Shown here: piece by piece, positions 45,369-53,788 of the stretch
How positions within the stretch are numbered: position 1 is the first letter of the stretch
Layout: each line of letters starts with the position of its first letter
Origin: Paludisphaera soli
GTDB lineage: Bacteria; Planctomycetota; Planctomycetia; Isosphaerales; Isosphaeraceae
Reading direction: 5' to 3'
DNA: 64,000 nt
NCBI RefSeq assembly: GCF_011064595.1
Contig: NZ_JAALJI010000028.1
Coordinates: 1-64,000, forward strand
Notes under the pieces: generated by a model
Databases searched by the model: none
What the model was told of the DNA's origin: nothing
What the model saw: only the letters and a program-made list of their open reading frames with translations
Made by a program: the position numbers and the translations under genes

Positions 45369-45591
45369 GCAGCCAGTTCGAATTGGCCCCGGTCAGCTCG
45401 AGGAATCGGAGGAGATCCTGGGCGGGCATCGAGGCCCCGGCTTCATAGAACGCCCATCGGCGGAAGGGGATCTTGAGCTCGGCGGCCAGGATCGGCCCGC
45501 CGTTCTCCCCGTAAAGCTCGAGGCGGATCTCCCGCAATCGTTGGGAGAGCCCCTCCTTGATCGCCTGCCAATCGGATTCTGGATCGTGCAT
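45322..45591 (-). CDS. XRE-like helix-turn-helix protein, 89 residues
   Basis: A small DNA-binding-type protein. ATG 45591 gives [19 protein letters not shown], which aligns with planctomycete relatives as remembered; the longer open frame to TTG 45780 is not conserved. The HTH lies around [21 protein letters not shown], and the ending [17 protein letters not shown] is typical of phage-repressor-like (XRE/CI) N-terminal domains. No C-terminal effector domain is present. It is divergent from the 231-residue gene, 303 bases between starts, and may regulate it. Confidence 0.78.
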   Translation of the reverse strand: MHDPESDWQAIKEGLSQRLREIRLELYGENGGPILAAELKIPFRRWAFYEAGASMPAQDLLRFLELTGANSNWLLTGEGTKYNEARRRE

Positions 45592-45894
45592 CTCGATCGT
45601 CCCGACGACTTGGCCGGCCGCCACGAGGGATCCGACCCCCGGCAAGCCTGAGGTCTCCGAGGCCCATTTCGGTCGCACCGCCCTCTCGGAGGCAGCGGGG
45701 ACCACAGTCGCGACGCCACCCAAGTCTACCAGGGTCGCGCCCCCGACGATCAAGGCCGGTCGGGGAAATCCGACAGCCAATCCCGCGGCCGGCGTCGTCG
45801 AAACACCGACTCCCCGCGGCGACGGGCGCTCTTTGCAAATTTCGGAAAAAGCATGACGCGGGCCGGCCTGGATTACGGTGCCTAGTGACGAGGG
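45592..45894. other. divergent intergenic region upstream of the HTH gene
   Basis: A 303-base gap between divergent starts. The 45592-45780 part is open in the HTH frame but uncharacteristic of coding sequence. The AT-richer stretch near 45830-45890 probably holds promoters. Confidence 0.4.
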
Positions 45895-46590
45895 ATGAAG
45901 GAGGGGAAACCCGCACCCCCTCCTCCGCCTTCGAAATCAACCATATCCGTCACCGAGACCGTGGAAATCAGGGGCCGGGCCGTGTCACTAGCCAGTCAGG
46001 AAGAGCTCGATCGTCTGGCCGGGCGGATTCGGGTCGCCTACGACCGCCGGGGCGTGCGCTGGAACGACGGCCGTTCGACGTCGCGCGTCTGGACGGCGGC
46101 CGCGATGACCCTCTGGCAGTGCCACGTCGACGACCCCGCGGTCCCGATCGATCCCGAACTGTTCGTGGCCTCGCAGCGCTTCCGGCCGGCCGAGGCCGAC
46201 CCCTGGACCGACCTCGCCTCCGCTCGGGCCGCCGAGGCCTACCGCGTCCGGGTCCGCCGAATCGTCCGTCAGCTCCGCTCCGAGCTCGGCCGCGAGATCC
46301 GACTCGCCGAGCGACTGGTCCTCCAGGGACGCTCGCTCGGCACCGTGCTGTGCGACCGGAACTCCCGGCTCTCGCCGATGGGCCGCTACATCGTCGCCCG
46401 TCGCGCCGCCCGGCCCGACCTGGCTGAGCGTTGGCATCACGACGCCTTCGTCCAGCATGAATGCTGTCCGCTCTACCGCCACGCCAGCCTTGAGTATCTG
46501 TCGAACGAGGAATATCCCTCGGGAAGGAAACTCGACGGGTCGCCCAAGCTGGTCTCCCCGCCGACTCTCCTGTCGACGTCCCGGAATTAA
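45895..46590 (+). CDS. hypothetical protein, 231 residues
   Basis: Soluble, arginine-rich protein without a recognised domain. Helices such as [23 protein letters not shown] and [34 protein letters not shown] dominate; [22 protein letters not shown] and an [18 protein letters not shown] segment with clustered His and Cys follow. The latter could bind metal, but that is speculative. The start is uncertain: ATG 45895 abuts GAGGG without spacing, and GTG codons near 45950-45985 are alternatives. Its position opposite a small HTH regulator is the only context. Confidence 0.65.
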   Translation: MKEGKPAPPPPPSKSTISVTETVEIRGRAVSLASQEELDRLAGRIRVAYDRRGVRWNDGRSTSRVWTAAAMTLWQCHVDDPAVPIDPELFVASQRFRPAEADPWTDLASARAAEAYRVRVRRIVRQLRSELGREIRLAERLVLQGRSLGTVLCDRNSRLSPMGRYIVARRAARPDLAERWHHDAFVQHECCPLYRHASLEYLSNEEYPSGRKLDGSPKLVSPPTLLSTSRN

Positions 46591-46838
46591 CCGCCTGATG
46601 AACCGCGTCGGTGCCCGTCGGGACAATTCGGCCCCAGAAAACTTGATTTTCGACACGGATTGATTCGATCGATTTCACAAACGCCCCGCAAGCGTCGGCG
46701 ACGACCCGGCCCCCGTCCGGCCACCAGTCGACCCCGCGTCCAGGAGCGTCGCCCCCCCGCCAGTCGCTCACAGCTCCACTCTCCACGCCATAACTCGATT
46801 CAACTAACTCCTAAATCATCCATTCAAGGAGTCGTCCC

Positions 46839-47075
46839 ATGCGTACGCGCCGCGCCTTCCGCCCCAGCCTGGAAACTATGCCCCGTCGCGACGTCCCGAG
46901 CTCGATCGTGGTCACCGATCCGCTGGCGCCGATCATGGTTCCGACCCAACCGCGGCCCAATTACCTCCTCCCCACCGATCCTTATCACATCACCAACCCC
47001 TTCCCGCAGGAAGATCCCTACGCCGGCCCGGACGCCCCCGATACGACCGACCCGACCGCAACGCTCCCGTGCTGA
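46839..47075 (+). CDS. small proline-rich protein, 78 residues
   Basis: AAGGAG lies eight bases before the ATG, a good ribosome site. The protein is hydrophilic and proline-rich (LAPIMVPTQPRPNYLLPTDPYHITNPFPQEDPY) with an acidic C terminus, no signal peptide and no hydrophobic span, and is probably disordered. No function is known. It sits alone in an AT-richer stretch and is followed by a hairpin with a T-run. Confidence 0.62.
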   Translation: MRTRRAFRPSLETMPRRDVPSSIVVTDPLAPIMVPTQPRPNYLLPTDPYHITNPFPQEDPYAGPDAPDTTDPTATLPC

Positions 47076-47444
47076 TGCGTTGTCTGGCGACACCGCCCCA
47101 GCCGGCCACCGAATCTCACCTCTCTTCCGTTACCGTTCGCCGAGGGCGATGTTGATGCAAATCAACATTCCCTCCTTTTTTTTTGGCATCTTGCGAACAT
47201 CTTTGCCAATCCGGCCATTTATAAGATTTCATTTCGTGGTTTTTCCGCTCCAGGCCGACTTCCTGTAATAAGGAGCCTCGCATCCTTCGGGATCTTGTGG
47301 GTACACTTCCCTTGTTGGACCTGATGCCAGGATGGAGAATTCGACGAGGGGAGGCGCGGGAGGCCCAACGATCGCCGGATCGGACACGATTGGATCGCCG
47401 AGGTCTTCCGACGAGGCTTCCCAATTGAGAATGGGAGGCGACTA
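47076..47444. other. AT-rich intergenic region before the second ECF sigma gene
   Basis: No gene is supported. The stretch 47160-47250 is clearly poorer in GC than its surroundings. It contains the hairpin and T-run at 47149-47184, and GGGAGG precedes the sigma start at 47445. The sigma promoter probably lies between 47200 and 47430. Confidence 0.5.
47149..47184 (+). terminator. hairpin with GCAA loop and T-run
   Basis: A perfect eight-base stem (47149-47156 with 47161-47168) closes a GCAA tetraloop and is followed after seven bases by nine T residues. It lies 74 bases after the small proline-rich gene, so it is a plausible intrinsic terminator despite the gap between stem and T-run. Confidence 0.6.
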
Positions 47445-48038
47445 ATGACTGCGTTGTCGAATCGCGGGATCGACGACGAGCTGACGAGAATCCTCAAGAA
47501 CGCTCAAGAAGGCGATCAACTAGCCTGGGAGAGGCTCTTCCGAGAGTATTATCCCAAGGTGCGCCGCGTCGTGCGCCGCAAGCTCGGCACATCCATGCGC
47601 TCGCTTTACGACTCGACCGACTTCGCGAGCGACGTGATGAAGAGCCTGGCGGCCAACTTGAGCCAGCTGGACTTCGCCTCTTCCGAGCATCTGGTCGCGT
47701 TCCTGGCGAAGGTCGCCGAGCAGAAGGTGATCGACGAGCACCGCCGTCAGCGGACTTTGAAGCGGGATGTGACACGGGAGCGTCCCCTGGAAGGGACGGC
47801 GGGGTCGACCCCCTTTCAGCTCGCCTCGCCCGACCCGACCGCGAGCCAGCTCGCCCAGGCCAAGGAGGCGGCCGACCGGCTGCTCGACCGCCGGGACGCG
47901 ACCGAGGAACTGATCGTCCAGATGCGCCAGGACGGCCACGACAACAGCGACATCGCCGGCCACATCGGCTGGAACATCCGCAAGGTGCAGCGGTTCCTCA
48001 AGAATCTCCAGGACTCGTTCGGCGGCGAGAGGCGATGA
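47445..48038 (+). CDS. ECF-type RNA polymerase sigma factor
   Basis: A 197-residue sigma factor with GGGAGG before the ATG. Sigma-2: AWERLFREYYPKVRRVVRRKLG, STDFASDVMKSLAANL, LVAFLAKVAEQKVIDEHRR. Sigma-4: DRRDATEELIVQMRQDGHDNSDIAGHIGWNIRKVQRFLKNL, with the helix-turn-helix at about 165-190. It resembles the planctomycete ECF groups linked to Ser/Thr kinases. The kinase start follows one base after its stop (48036-48040), so the two are one transcript. Confidence 0.92.
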   Translation: MTALSNRGIDDELTRILKNAQEGDQLAWERLFREYYPKVRRVVRRKLGTSMRSLYDSTDFASDVMKSLAANLSQLDFASSEHLVAFLAKVAEQKVIDEHRRQRTLKRDVTRERPLEGTAGSTPFQLASPDPTASQLAQAKEAADRLLDRRDATEELIVQMRQDGHDNSDIAGHIGWNIRKVQRFLKNLQDSFGGERR

Positions 48039-48039
48039 C

Positions 48040-50619
48040 ATGGAATTCGCCGACCCGGACGGTTTAGACCAGGACGCGTTGGCGCGCGTCGGCCGCGAAA
48101 TCCACCGTTTCGAGCGCCTCGCCGAGGGGCGTCGCGATCTCGCGCTCCGCCCCTACTGGAGCGAACGCGAGCCGCACGCCTCCCTGAGCCCGCTGGAGCG
48201 GCTGGTCTGCCTCAGCGGCCTCATCAAGGCCGACCTGAGACGCCGCTTCGAACTCGGCGAGCCCGTCGCCGTGTCCGCCTACCTCGACCAGTTCCCCCAG
48301 CTCCGCGCCGCCGACAGCCGGGTGGTCAGCCTGGTCTACGAGGAGTTCTGCCTCCGCGAAGAGCGCGGCGAGGTCCTCGACGTCGACTCCTTCTGCGACC
48401 GGTATCCCGACTGGAAGGATTCCCTCGTCTCTCAGCTCGGCTATCACCGGATTCTCAGCCTGGCCGCCGGGCTGGCCCCGCCAAAGCCCAATTTTCCGGA
48501 TGTGGGCGACGAATTCGAGGAATTCTCCCTGCTTGCGCAGATCGGCAAGGGGGGATACTCCCGGGTCTTCCTCGCGGCCGACCGCTCGCTCGGCGGCAAG
48601 CGCGTGGTCCTGAAGGTCTCGATCGACCGCGGCCAGGAGGCCGAGACCCAGGGCGCTCTTGACCATCCGCACATCGTCCCGGTCAACGCGGTCGTGTATC
48701 AGCCCGCTCAGAAGCTCCGCGGCCTCTCGATGCCCTACCGGCCCGGCCTGCCGCTCGACGAGGTGATCCAGCGCGTTCGGCGACCGGGCGCGCATCCTCC
48801 CTCGGCTCGATCGCTCTGGGAGGCCCTCGTCGAGGGCGTCCGCGAAGGCTCGGCAACCGCCCCCCTCGACGACGACCTGGCGGCCGCCCTGAAGGCCGGT
48901 CCGGTCAGCGACGGTTGGCGCGGCTTCCCGCTCCAGGGCTCGTTCGCGCAGGGCGTGGCCTGGATCGGACTGGTCATCGCCCGGGCCCTCGCGTACGCCC
49001 ACGATCGCAAGACGTATCATCGCGACGTGAAGCCCGGCAACGTCCTGCTCACCATCCAGCACGGGCCCCAACTCCTGGACTTCAACCTCGCCCAGTCCCC
49101 GCACGCCCCCTCCGAGGCGGGATCGGCCTTCCAGGGGGGGACCTTGCCTTACATGGCCCCCGAGCAGATCGAGGCCTTCCTCAACCCCGACCGCTGGGAC
49201 GACGTCGCCGCCGCGGCCGACATCTACTCGCTCGGCCTGGTCCTCCGCGAGTTGCTGACCGGCCAGGCCCTCGACATGCCCGACTCCAAGCTGCCGCCTC
49301 CCCGGGCCCTCTGCGAGCTACTGGATCGCCGGCTGTGCCTCTCGGCGGACGTGCGGCTGTACAACCGCGAGGTGCCCTATGCCCTGGAGGCGATCGTCCA
49401 GAAGTGCTTGCGCCACGACCCCGCCGAGCGTTACGCGAGCGGGGCCGATCTCGCGGAGGACCTGGAGCGCCTCCTCCAGCATCGGCCCATGGCCTACGCC
49501 GAGAATCCCTCGAAGACCGAGCGGGCCCGGAACTGGGCGACGCGCCACCGCCGCCTCGTGGCGGTTAACGTCTTCTACCTGACGGTGCTCGCGCTGATCT
49601 CGCCGATGCTGATCGAACGCATCGGGCTGCTGCTCCTGCCGCCCCTGAAAGAGCGCGAAGAATACCGACTGGGGGTCGCGGCGGTGGACGACGGCCGATA
49701 TGCCGCCGCAATCGGCCTCTTCACGAAACTCGAGAAGGATTATCCCGACTCGCCCCTGCCCTCCGCTTATCTGAGCATCGCACACGTCGGGATCAACACC
49801 CAGCCGGAGGACGACGCGCAGCGTCATTATCTCGCGGCGATGCATAAGCCGGGTGCGGACGGCGAGTTGCGCGAGTGGGCCAGGAGCCACCCCCGATTCC
49901 TAAAGCAGCTTGCCATGCTGGGGACCAATCGCCTCGACCGGGCGAAAGCCCCACTGACGGAGAACGCCCGCGACGAAACGGTCCGGGACGACAAGGCCGC
50001 GATGTTTGACCGCATCTACCAGGTCGCGAACCACGCCCTGACTTACGTCCTGGAATCCGACGACTCGTCTATCGCGGCCCTGCACGGCCTGGCGACGACG
50101 GCCGAGCATCGCAAGGAGTTCGAGCTGGCGCGAGACTTCCTCTGCCGGCTCATCCAGCGGGCTGAGAACGGCGAGATCGAGGTCCGGGGCCCTCTCCTGG
50201 TCTCCTGGCGGATCCAACGGGCGCGGGTCGTCACCGGTCTCGGCAGACAGGTCGCGGAGCCGGGCCCGGTCAGGCCCGCCGATCCTCACCGAGCGATGGA
50301 CCTCGTCAACGATGCTCTCAAGGACCTGGAAATCTGCTCGCGACGGTCCATCTCCAAGTTTCAGCTACCCCACTACTACTCCGTCAAAGCGGAAGTGCTG
50401 CTGACGCGCGGCGAGTTGCACTGCCAGGCCGGATCGATCCAACTCGCCCAGGCCGACTGCCGCGACGCCAAGGCGCCGATGGAGATGTGGTTCGATCTGA
50501 CCAGGGCCGCCGGCGAGTTCGTGCCCGAGGATTTCGAGTCCAAGTACAGGACTCGATTCCGCAAACTCCAGGAACGCATCGGCGTCAGCCAGGCCGCGTC
50601 CGACGCCGACGGGGATTGA
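48040..50619 (+). CDS. Ser/Thr protein kinase with membrane span, DFN variant
   Basis: An 859-residue kinase one base downstream of an ECF sigma gene. The N-terminal module (about 45-135: LERLVCLSGLIKADLRRRFELGE, SAYLDQFPQLRA, DSFCDRYPDWKDSL) is shared with the other sigma-linked kinases. The catalytic domain (about 165-480) has GKGGYSRVF, VVLKVS and YHRDVKPGN, but DFG is replaced by D347-F348-N349. A large insert (about 240-310) separates the lobes. A transmembrane span lies near 510-530. The C-terminal 300 residues look helical and TPR-like (YAAAIGLFTKLEKDYPDSPLPSAYLSI) and would be outside the cytoplasm. Confidence 0.92.
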   Translation: MEFADPDGLDQDALARVGREIHRFERLAEGRRDLALRPYWSEREPHASLSPLERLVCLSGLIKADLRRRFELGEPVAVSAYLDQFPQLRAADSRVVSLVYEEFCLREERGEVLDVDSFCDRYPDWKDSLVSQLGYHRILSLAAGLAPPKPNFPDVGDEFEEFSLLAQIGKGGYSRVFLAADRSLGGKRVVLKVSIDRGQEAETQGALDHPHIVPVNAVVYQPAQKLRGLSMPYRPGLPLDEVIQRVRRPGAHPPSARSLWEALVEGVREGSATAPLDDDLAAALKAGPVSDGWRGFPLQGSFAQGVAWIGLVIARALAYAHDRKTYHRDVKPGNVLLTIQHGPQLLDFNLAQSPHAPSEAGSAFQGGTLPYMAPEQIEAFLNPDRWDDVAAAADIYSLGLVLRELLTGQALDMPDSKLPPPRALCELLDRRLCLSADVRLYNREVPYALEAIVQKCLRHDPAERYASGADLAEDLERLLQHRPMAYAENPSKTERARNWATRHRRLVAVNVFYLTVLALISPMLIERIGLLLLPPLKEREEYRLGVAAVDDGRYAAAIGLFTKLEKDYPDSPLPSAYLSIAHVGINTQPEDDAQRHYLAAMHKPGADGELREWARSHPRFLKQLAMLGTNRLDRAKAPLTENARDETVRDDKAAMFDRIYQVANHALTYVLESDDSSIAALHGLATTAEHRKEFELARDFLCRLIQRAENGEIEVRGPLLVSWRIQRARVVTGLGRQVAEPGPVRPADPHRAMDLVNDALKDLEICSRRSISKFQLPHYYSVKAEVLLTRGELHCQAGSIQLAQADCRDAKAPMEMWFDLTRAAGEFVPEDFESKYRTRFRKLQERIGVSQAASDADGD

Positions 50620-50625
50620 ATCGAT

Positions 50626-51564
50626 TCATGTCGACGAGGAGTCTGGGGCCGACCGGGGATGGAACCGGGCGTGGACCTGGCGGAGTCGGCTGAGTTCCAC
50701 GCGCGTGTAGACCTGCGTCGTCGCGATCGAGGAATGGCCCAGCATCTCCTGCACGGCGCGGAGGTCGGCCCCGCCGGCGAGCAGGTGGGTGGCGAAGCTG
50801 TGCCGCAGGGTGTGCGGGCTGACGTCGGCGTGGAGGCCGGCCGCCATCGCGTGCTGCTTCACGATCCGCCACAGCCCGACGCGCGAGAGAGCCTTCCCCG
50901 CCCGGGTCACGAACACCGTCGGCGTGTCCGGATAGCGGGCGATCAGGGCGGGCCGATCGTCCCTTAGGTAGGCGGCCAGCGCGTCGCGGGCCCGCGAGCC
51001 GATGGGGACCCAGCGCTCCTTGTCCCCCTTGCCGATGCAGCGCGCCAGGCCGGCCTCCAGGTCCAGGTCGCCTGGCCGAAGGCCGACGACTTCCGAGGCG
51101 CGGCAGCCGGTGGCGTAGAGGGTCTCCAGCGCCGCCCGGTCGCGACGGCCCAGCCGGGTGGTCGTGGTGGGAGCGGCCAGCAGCTTCTCCACCGCGGCCG
51201 GGCCCAGGACGACCGGCAGCCGATCCCAGACCGCCGGCGCCGTGAGAAGCTTGGCGACGTTGTCCGTCAGCTTGCCTTCCAGCACCAGGTAGCGGAAGAA
51301 CGTCGACAGGCTCGCCAGATGCCGCGCCACGCTGCTCGGCGCCAGGCCGGACTCCACCAGGACGTCGACGTACCCGCGCAGGACCGCCACGTCCAGCTCG
51401 CCGATCGGCCCGGGAGCATGCACCTTCCGCCAGCCCAGGAACCGCATCAGGTCCGACCGATACGCCGCAAGAGTGTGCGACGAGACCCCGCATTCCGACA
51501 TCAGATAGTGCAGGAACGGACCCACCGGATCCTGCTGGCGGCCGGGACGATAGGCGGATTTCAC
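50626..51564 (-). CDS. tyrosine recombinase XerC/XerD
   Basis: A 312-residue tyrosine recombinase. The N-terminal SAM-like domain (GPFLHYLMSECGVSSHTLAAYRSDL) is normal for Xer proteins. Catalytic residues are complete: R155 (GCRASE), K182 (GKGDKE), H251 and R254 (HTLRHSF), H277 (LGHSSI) and Y286 (TTQVYTRV). Length and motif fit chromosome-dimer resolvases acting with FtsK at dif, rather than phage integrases, which are usually longer. No attachment site, cargo or second recombinase is nearby. It converges with the kinase gene, six bases between stops. Confidence 0.9.
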   Translation of the reverse strand: MKSAYRPGRQQDPVGPFLHYLMSECGVSSHTLAAYRSDLMRFLGWRKVHAPGPIGELDVAVLRGYVDVLVESGLAPSSVARHLASLSTFFRYLVLEGKLTDNVAKLLTAPAVWDRLPVVLGPAAVEKLLAAPTTTTRLGRRDRAALETLYATGCRASEVVGLRPGDLDLEAGLARCIGKGDKERWVPIGSRARDALAAYLRDDRPALIARYPDTPTVFVTRAGKALSRVGLWRIVKQHAMAAGLHADVSPHTLRHSFATHLLAGGADLRAVQEMLGHSSIATTQVYTRVELSRLRQVHARFHPRSAPDSSST

Positions 51565-52353
51565 GAGGCGCTCCGCTTCGGTGGGAGGTCGATCCGGGGG
51601 ACGTGTCAGATCGCCCGCGTCCGGAGGGACCGGGTGACCCTCCTCACTCCAGGATCGGCCGTCCGACTCGGCGACTTCAGAGGGGCCCCTCCCGGCGTCC
51701 GGATCGGGTCGAGACGGATGGAGCGAGGTCGTCGGAATTCCTCCGATTTCGGCGTCGGTATTCGACGAACCCGGCCCATGGTGATCCTTGAGGGATTCCG
51801 CGGGTCACCGGCCGTCGGTTCGTGCCGGTGAGGAAATGGCTCGGTCGCCTCGTCGCTCCTCGCGGGATGCCAGGGGACAGGGGCCGTCGAAGGGCGAGGG
51901 TCGAATGACCGGAATTCTCCCAACCTGGAGATCGATCGTCGGCCTCGTCCCAGGACCTCGTCGAGGTCTCGATTCGTCGCGATTCCGCGAAAATCCTGGT
52001 CGTTTCGCGCCGAACGAACCCAATCTCCGAAGCCGATTTACCTCAACAAGCCGTTTACCCCTAAGATCTTGCGTCCGATGGGTTCGTTTCCGGAGAGCGT
52101 CGAACGAAGCCGATCCCGGGGACCGCCCGGGAACGACGAGATTTCGAGGTCGACCCGGCCCTTTTGGCCAGCGATGGCACGGGTGAAGCGGGTGGCCTCG
52201 ACGTATCTAATGCGGCCGGTCGCCCGCGATCCCCAGGGTCCAACTCGGGAGTCGAAGCCGCGGAGCGTCAGGTCTCGTCAGGCGAGGGCCCGGCCGGGTA
52301 TAACTCAGGATCGATCTCCGCGCGATTATCACCGACGAGGCTATTTTTTAAAG
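51565..52353. other. 789-base intergenic region with short inverted and direct repeats
   Basis: No gene is supported. Within 52012-52114 a ten-base sequence AACGAACCCA recurs inverted (52013-52022 and 52079-52088), and CGAAGCCGAT recurs directly (52028-52037 and 52105-52114). The translated frames read like the NEPN/RTNP low-complexity products that I remember as spurious ORFs in planctomycete genomes. An AT-rich stretch near 52320-52353 immediately precedes the MFS start and probably holds its promoter. Confidence 0.45.
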
Positions 52354-53760
52354 ATGTCGTCCCCAGCATCCGAGCCGGCGGGCTCCGCGTCCACGCGCCA
52401 GCGCACCCTCCCCACGATCGGCGGCCCCCTCTTCGCGCTGGCCGTGCTCTTCGGGATGAACCTGCTCAACTACATCGACCGCTACTCGTTCTTCGCGGTG
52501 GGTGTGGACATCAAGAAGTCGTTCGAGATCGACGACTTCTGGTACGGCATCCTGGGCGTGGCCTTCATGGTGGTCTACACCGTGGTCTCGCCGCTGATGG
52601 GCTGGCTGGGCGACCGCTACGACCGCCGGATGCTGCTGGCGGGGGGCGTGGCCCTCTGGAGCTTCGCGACGGTCGGCTCGGCGTTCTCGCTGGACTACCG
52701 CCACATGTTCTTCTGGCGGGCCCTGCTGGGGGTCGGCGAGGCGAGCTACGGCGTCATCGCCCCGACCCTGATCGCGGACCTGTTCCCGGTCGCGAAGCGA
52801 GGCCGGGCGATGGGCCTGTACTACCTCGCGCTGCCGCTCGGCGGCGCGCTGGGATACGGCCTGGGGGGCTGGATCGGGGATCACTGGGGATGGTCGAACG
52901 CCTTCCTGGTGGTCGGGCTCCCGGGGCTCCTGTTCGCGGCCGCCGGGCTGCTGATCCACGACCCCGGTCGCGGGGCGTCCGAGGGGAAGCAGTACGCGGG
53001 CAAGGCGGATCGGCCGAAGATGGGCGACTACCTCAGGCTCTTCACGATCCCGACCTACGTCCTGAACACGATCGGGATGGCGGCCGTGACGTTCGCCACC
53101 GGGGCCTACGCGGTCTACGGCGCCAACTTCTTCCAGACCGTTCGCGGGATGTCGATGACCAACGCGACGTTCTGGATCGGCATCCTGACGGCCATCGCCG
53201 GGCTGCTGGGGATCGCGCTGGGCTCGGGCCTGGCGGATTACACCTACCGGTTCACGAAGCGGGCCTACCTGTTGCTGGCGGCCCTGGTGACGGCGGCGGC
53301 GGTCCCGTTGGGGCTGTTCGCGATCCTGGAGCCGAAGGTCGCCTTTTCGATGGCGATGCTGTTCGGCGCGATGATCCTGCTGTCGATGGTGCTGGGGCCG
53401 TGCAACACGGTGATCGCCAACGTCGTGCCGGCGAACAAGCGGGCGTCGGGATACGCCCTCTACATCTTCCTGATCCACGTCTTCGGCGACATCAGCTCGC
53501 CGATCATCCTGGGCTGGATCTCGACGTTCTTCGGCCGGCCGGGCGTGGCGAACTCCTGGATTGGCCAGTTCTTCAGCTCGATCGGAGCCTCCCCCGTCGG
53601 CGAGGAGAACCTGACCGTCGCCATGCTGCTGGTGGCCCCGGTGCTGGCCGTCGGCGCGTTCTTCTTCCTGCTGGGGTCGCGGTATCTTCCCGAGGATCAG
53701 CGGCGAGTCTCGGAAGGCCAGGCGGTCGGCGCGGAGACCGTGGCGGGCTCCTTCCACTGA
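52354..53760 (+). CDS. Spinster-like MFS transporter
   Basis: A 468-residue transporter with about twelve spans. NYIDRYSFFAVGVDIKKSFEI in span 1 is characteristic of the Spinster branch (sphingosine phosphate or lysolipid transporters in animals), and GWLGDRYDRRMLL is the loop 2-3 motif. GVGEASYGVIAPTLIADLFP in span 4-5 is also typical. ATG 52354 is used; the open frame to 52069 upstream runs into AT-rich repeats. No clear Shine-Dalgarno is seen. The bacterial substrate is unknown. Confidence 0.9.
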   Translation: MSSPASEPAGSASTRQRTLPTIGGPLFALAVLFGMNLLNYIDRYSFFAVGVDIKKSFEIDDFWYGILGVAFMVVYTVVSPLMGWLGDRYDRRMLLAGGVALWSFATVGSAFSLDYRHMFFWRALLGVGEASYGVIAPTLIADLFPVAKRGRAMGLYYLALPLGGALGYGLGGWIGDHWGWSNAFLVVGLPGLLFAAAGLLIHDPGRGASEGKQYAGKADRPKMGDYLRLFTIPTYVLNTIGMAAVTFATGAYAVYGANFFQTVRGMSMTNATFWIGILTAIAGLLGIALGSGLADYTYRFTKRAYLLLAALVTAAAVPLGLFAILEPKVAFSMAMLFGAMILLSMVLGPCNTVIANVVPANKRASGYALYIFLIHVFGDISSPIILGWISTFFGRPGVANSWIGQFFSSIGASPVGEENLTVAMLLVAPVLAVGAFFFLLGSRYLPEDQRRVSEGQAVGAETVAGSFH

Positions 53761-53788
53761 CCGACGGCCAAACCGGCGGGGAGCCGGA

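Noticed and set aside
45592-45780. Longer TTG-started version of the HTH protein
   Set aside because: The added 63 residues are unconserved in character, and ATG 45591 gives the expected domain boundaries.
50626-51564. Tyrosine recombinase as the integrase of a mobile element
   Set aside because: Length and motifs fit a housekeeping Xer protein; there are no att repeats, tRNA target or phage-like cargo nearby.
51788-52186. 132-codon open frame in the xer-MFS gap
   Set aside because: It has low-complexity NEPN-like content, and its frame depends on short repeats; no ribosome site is seen.
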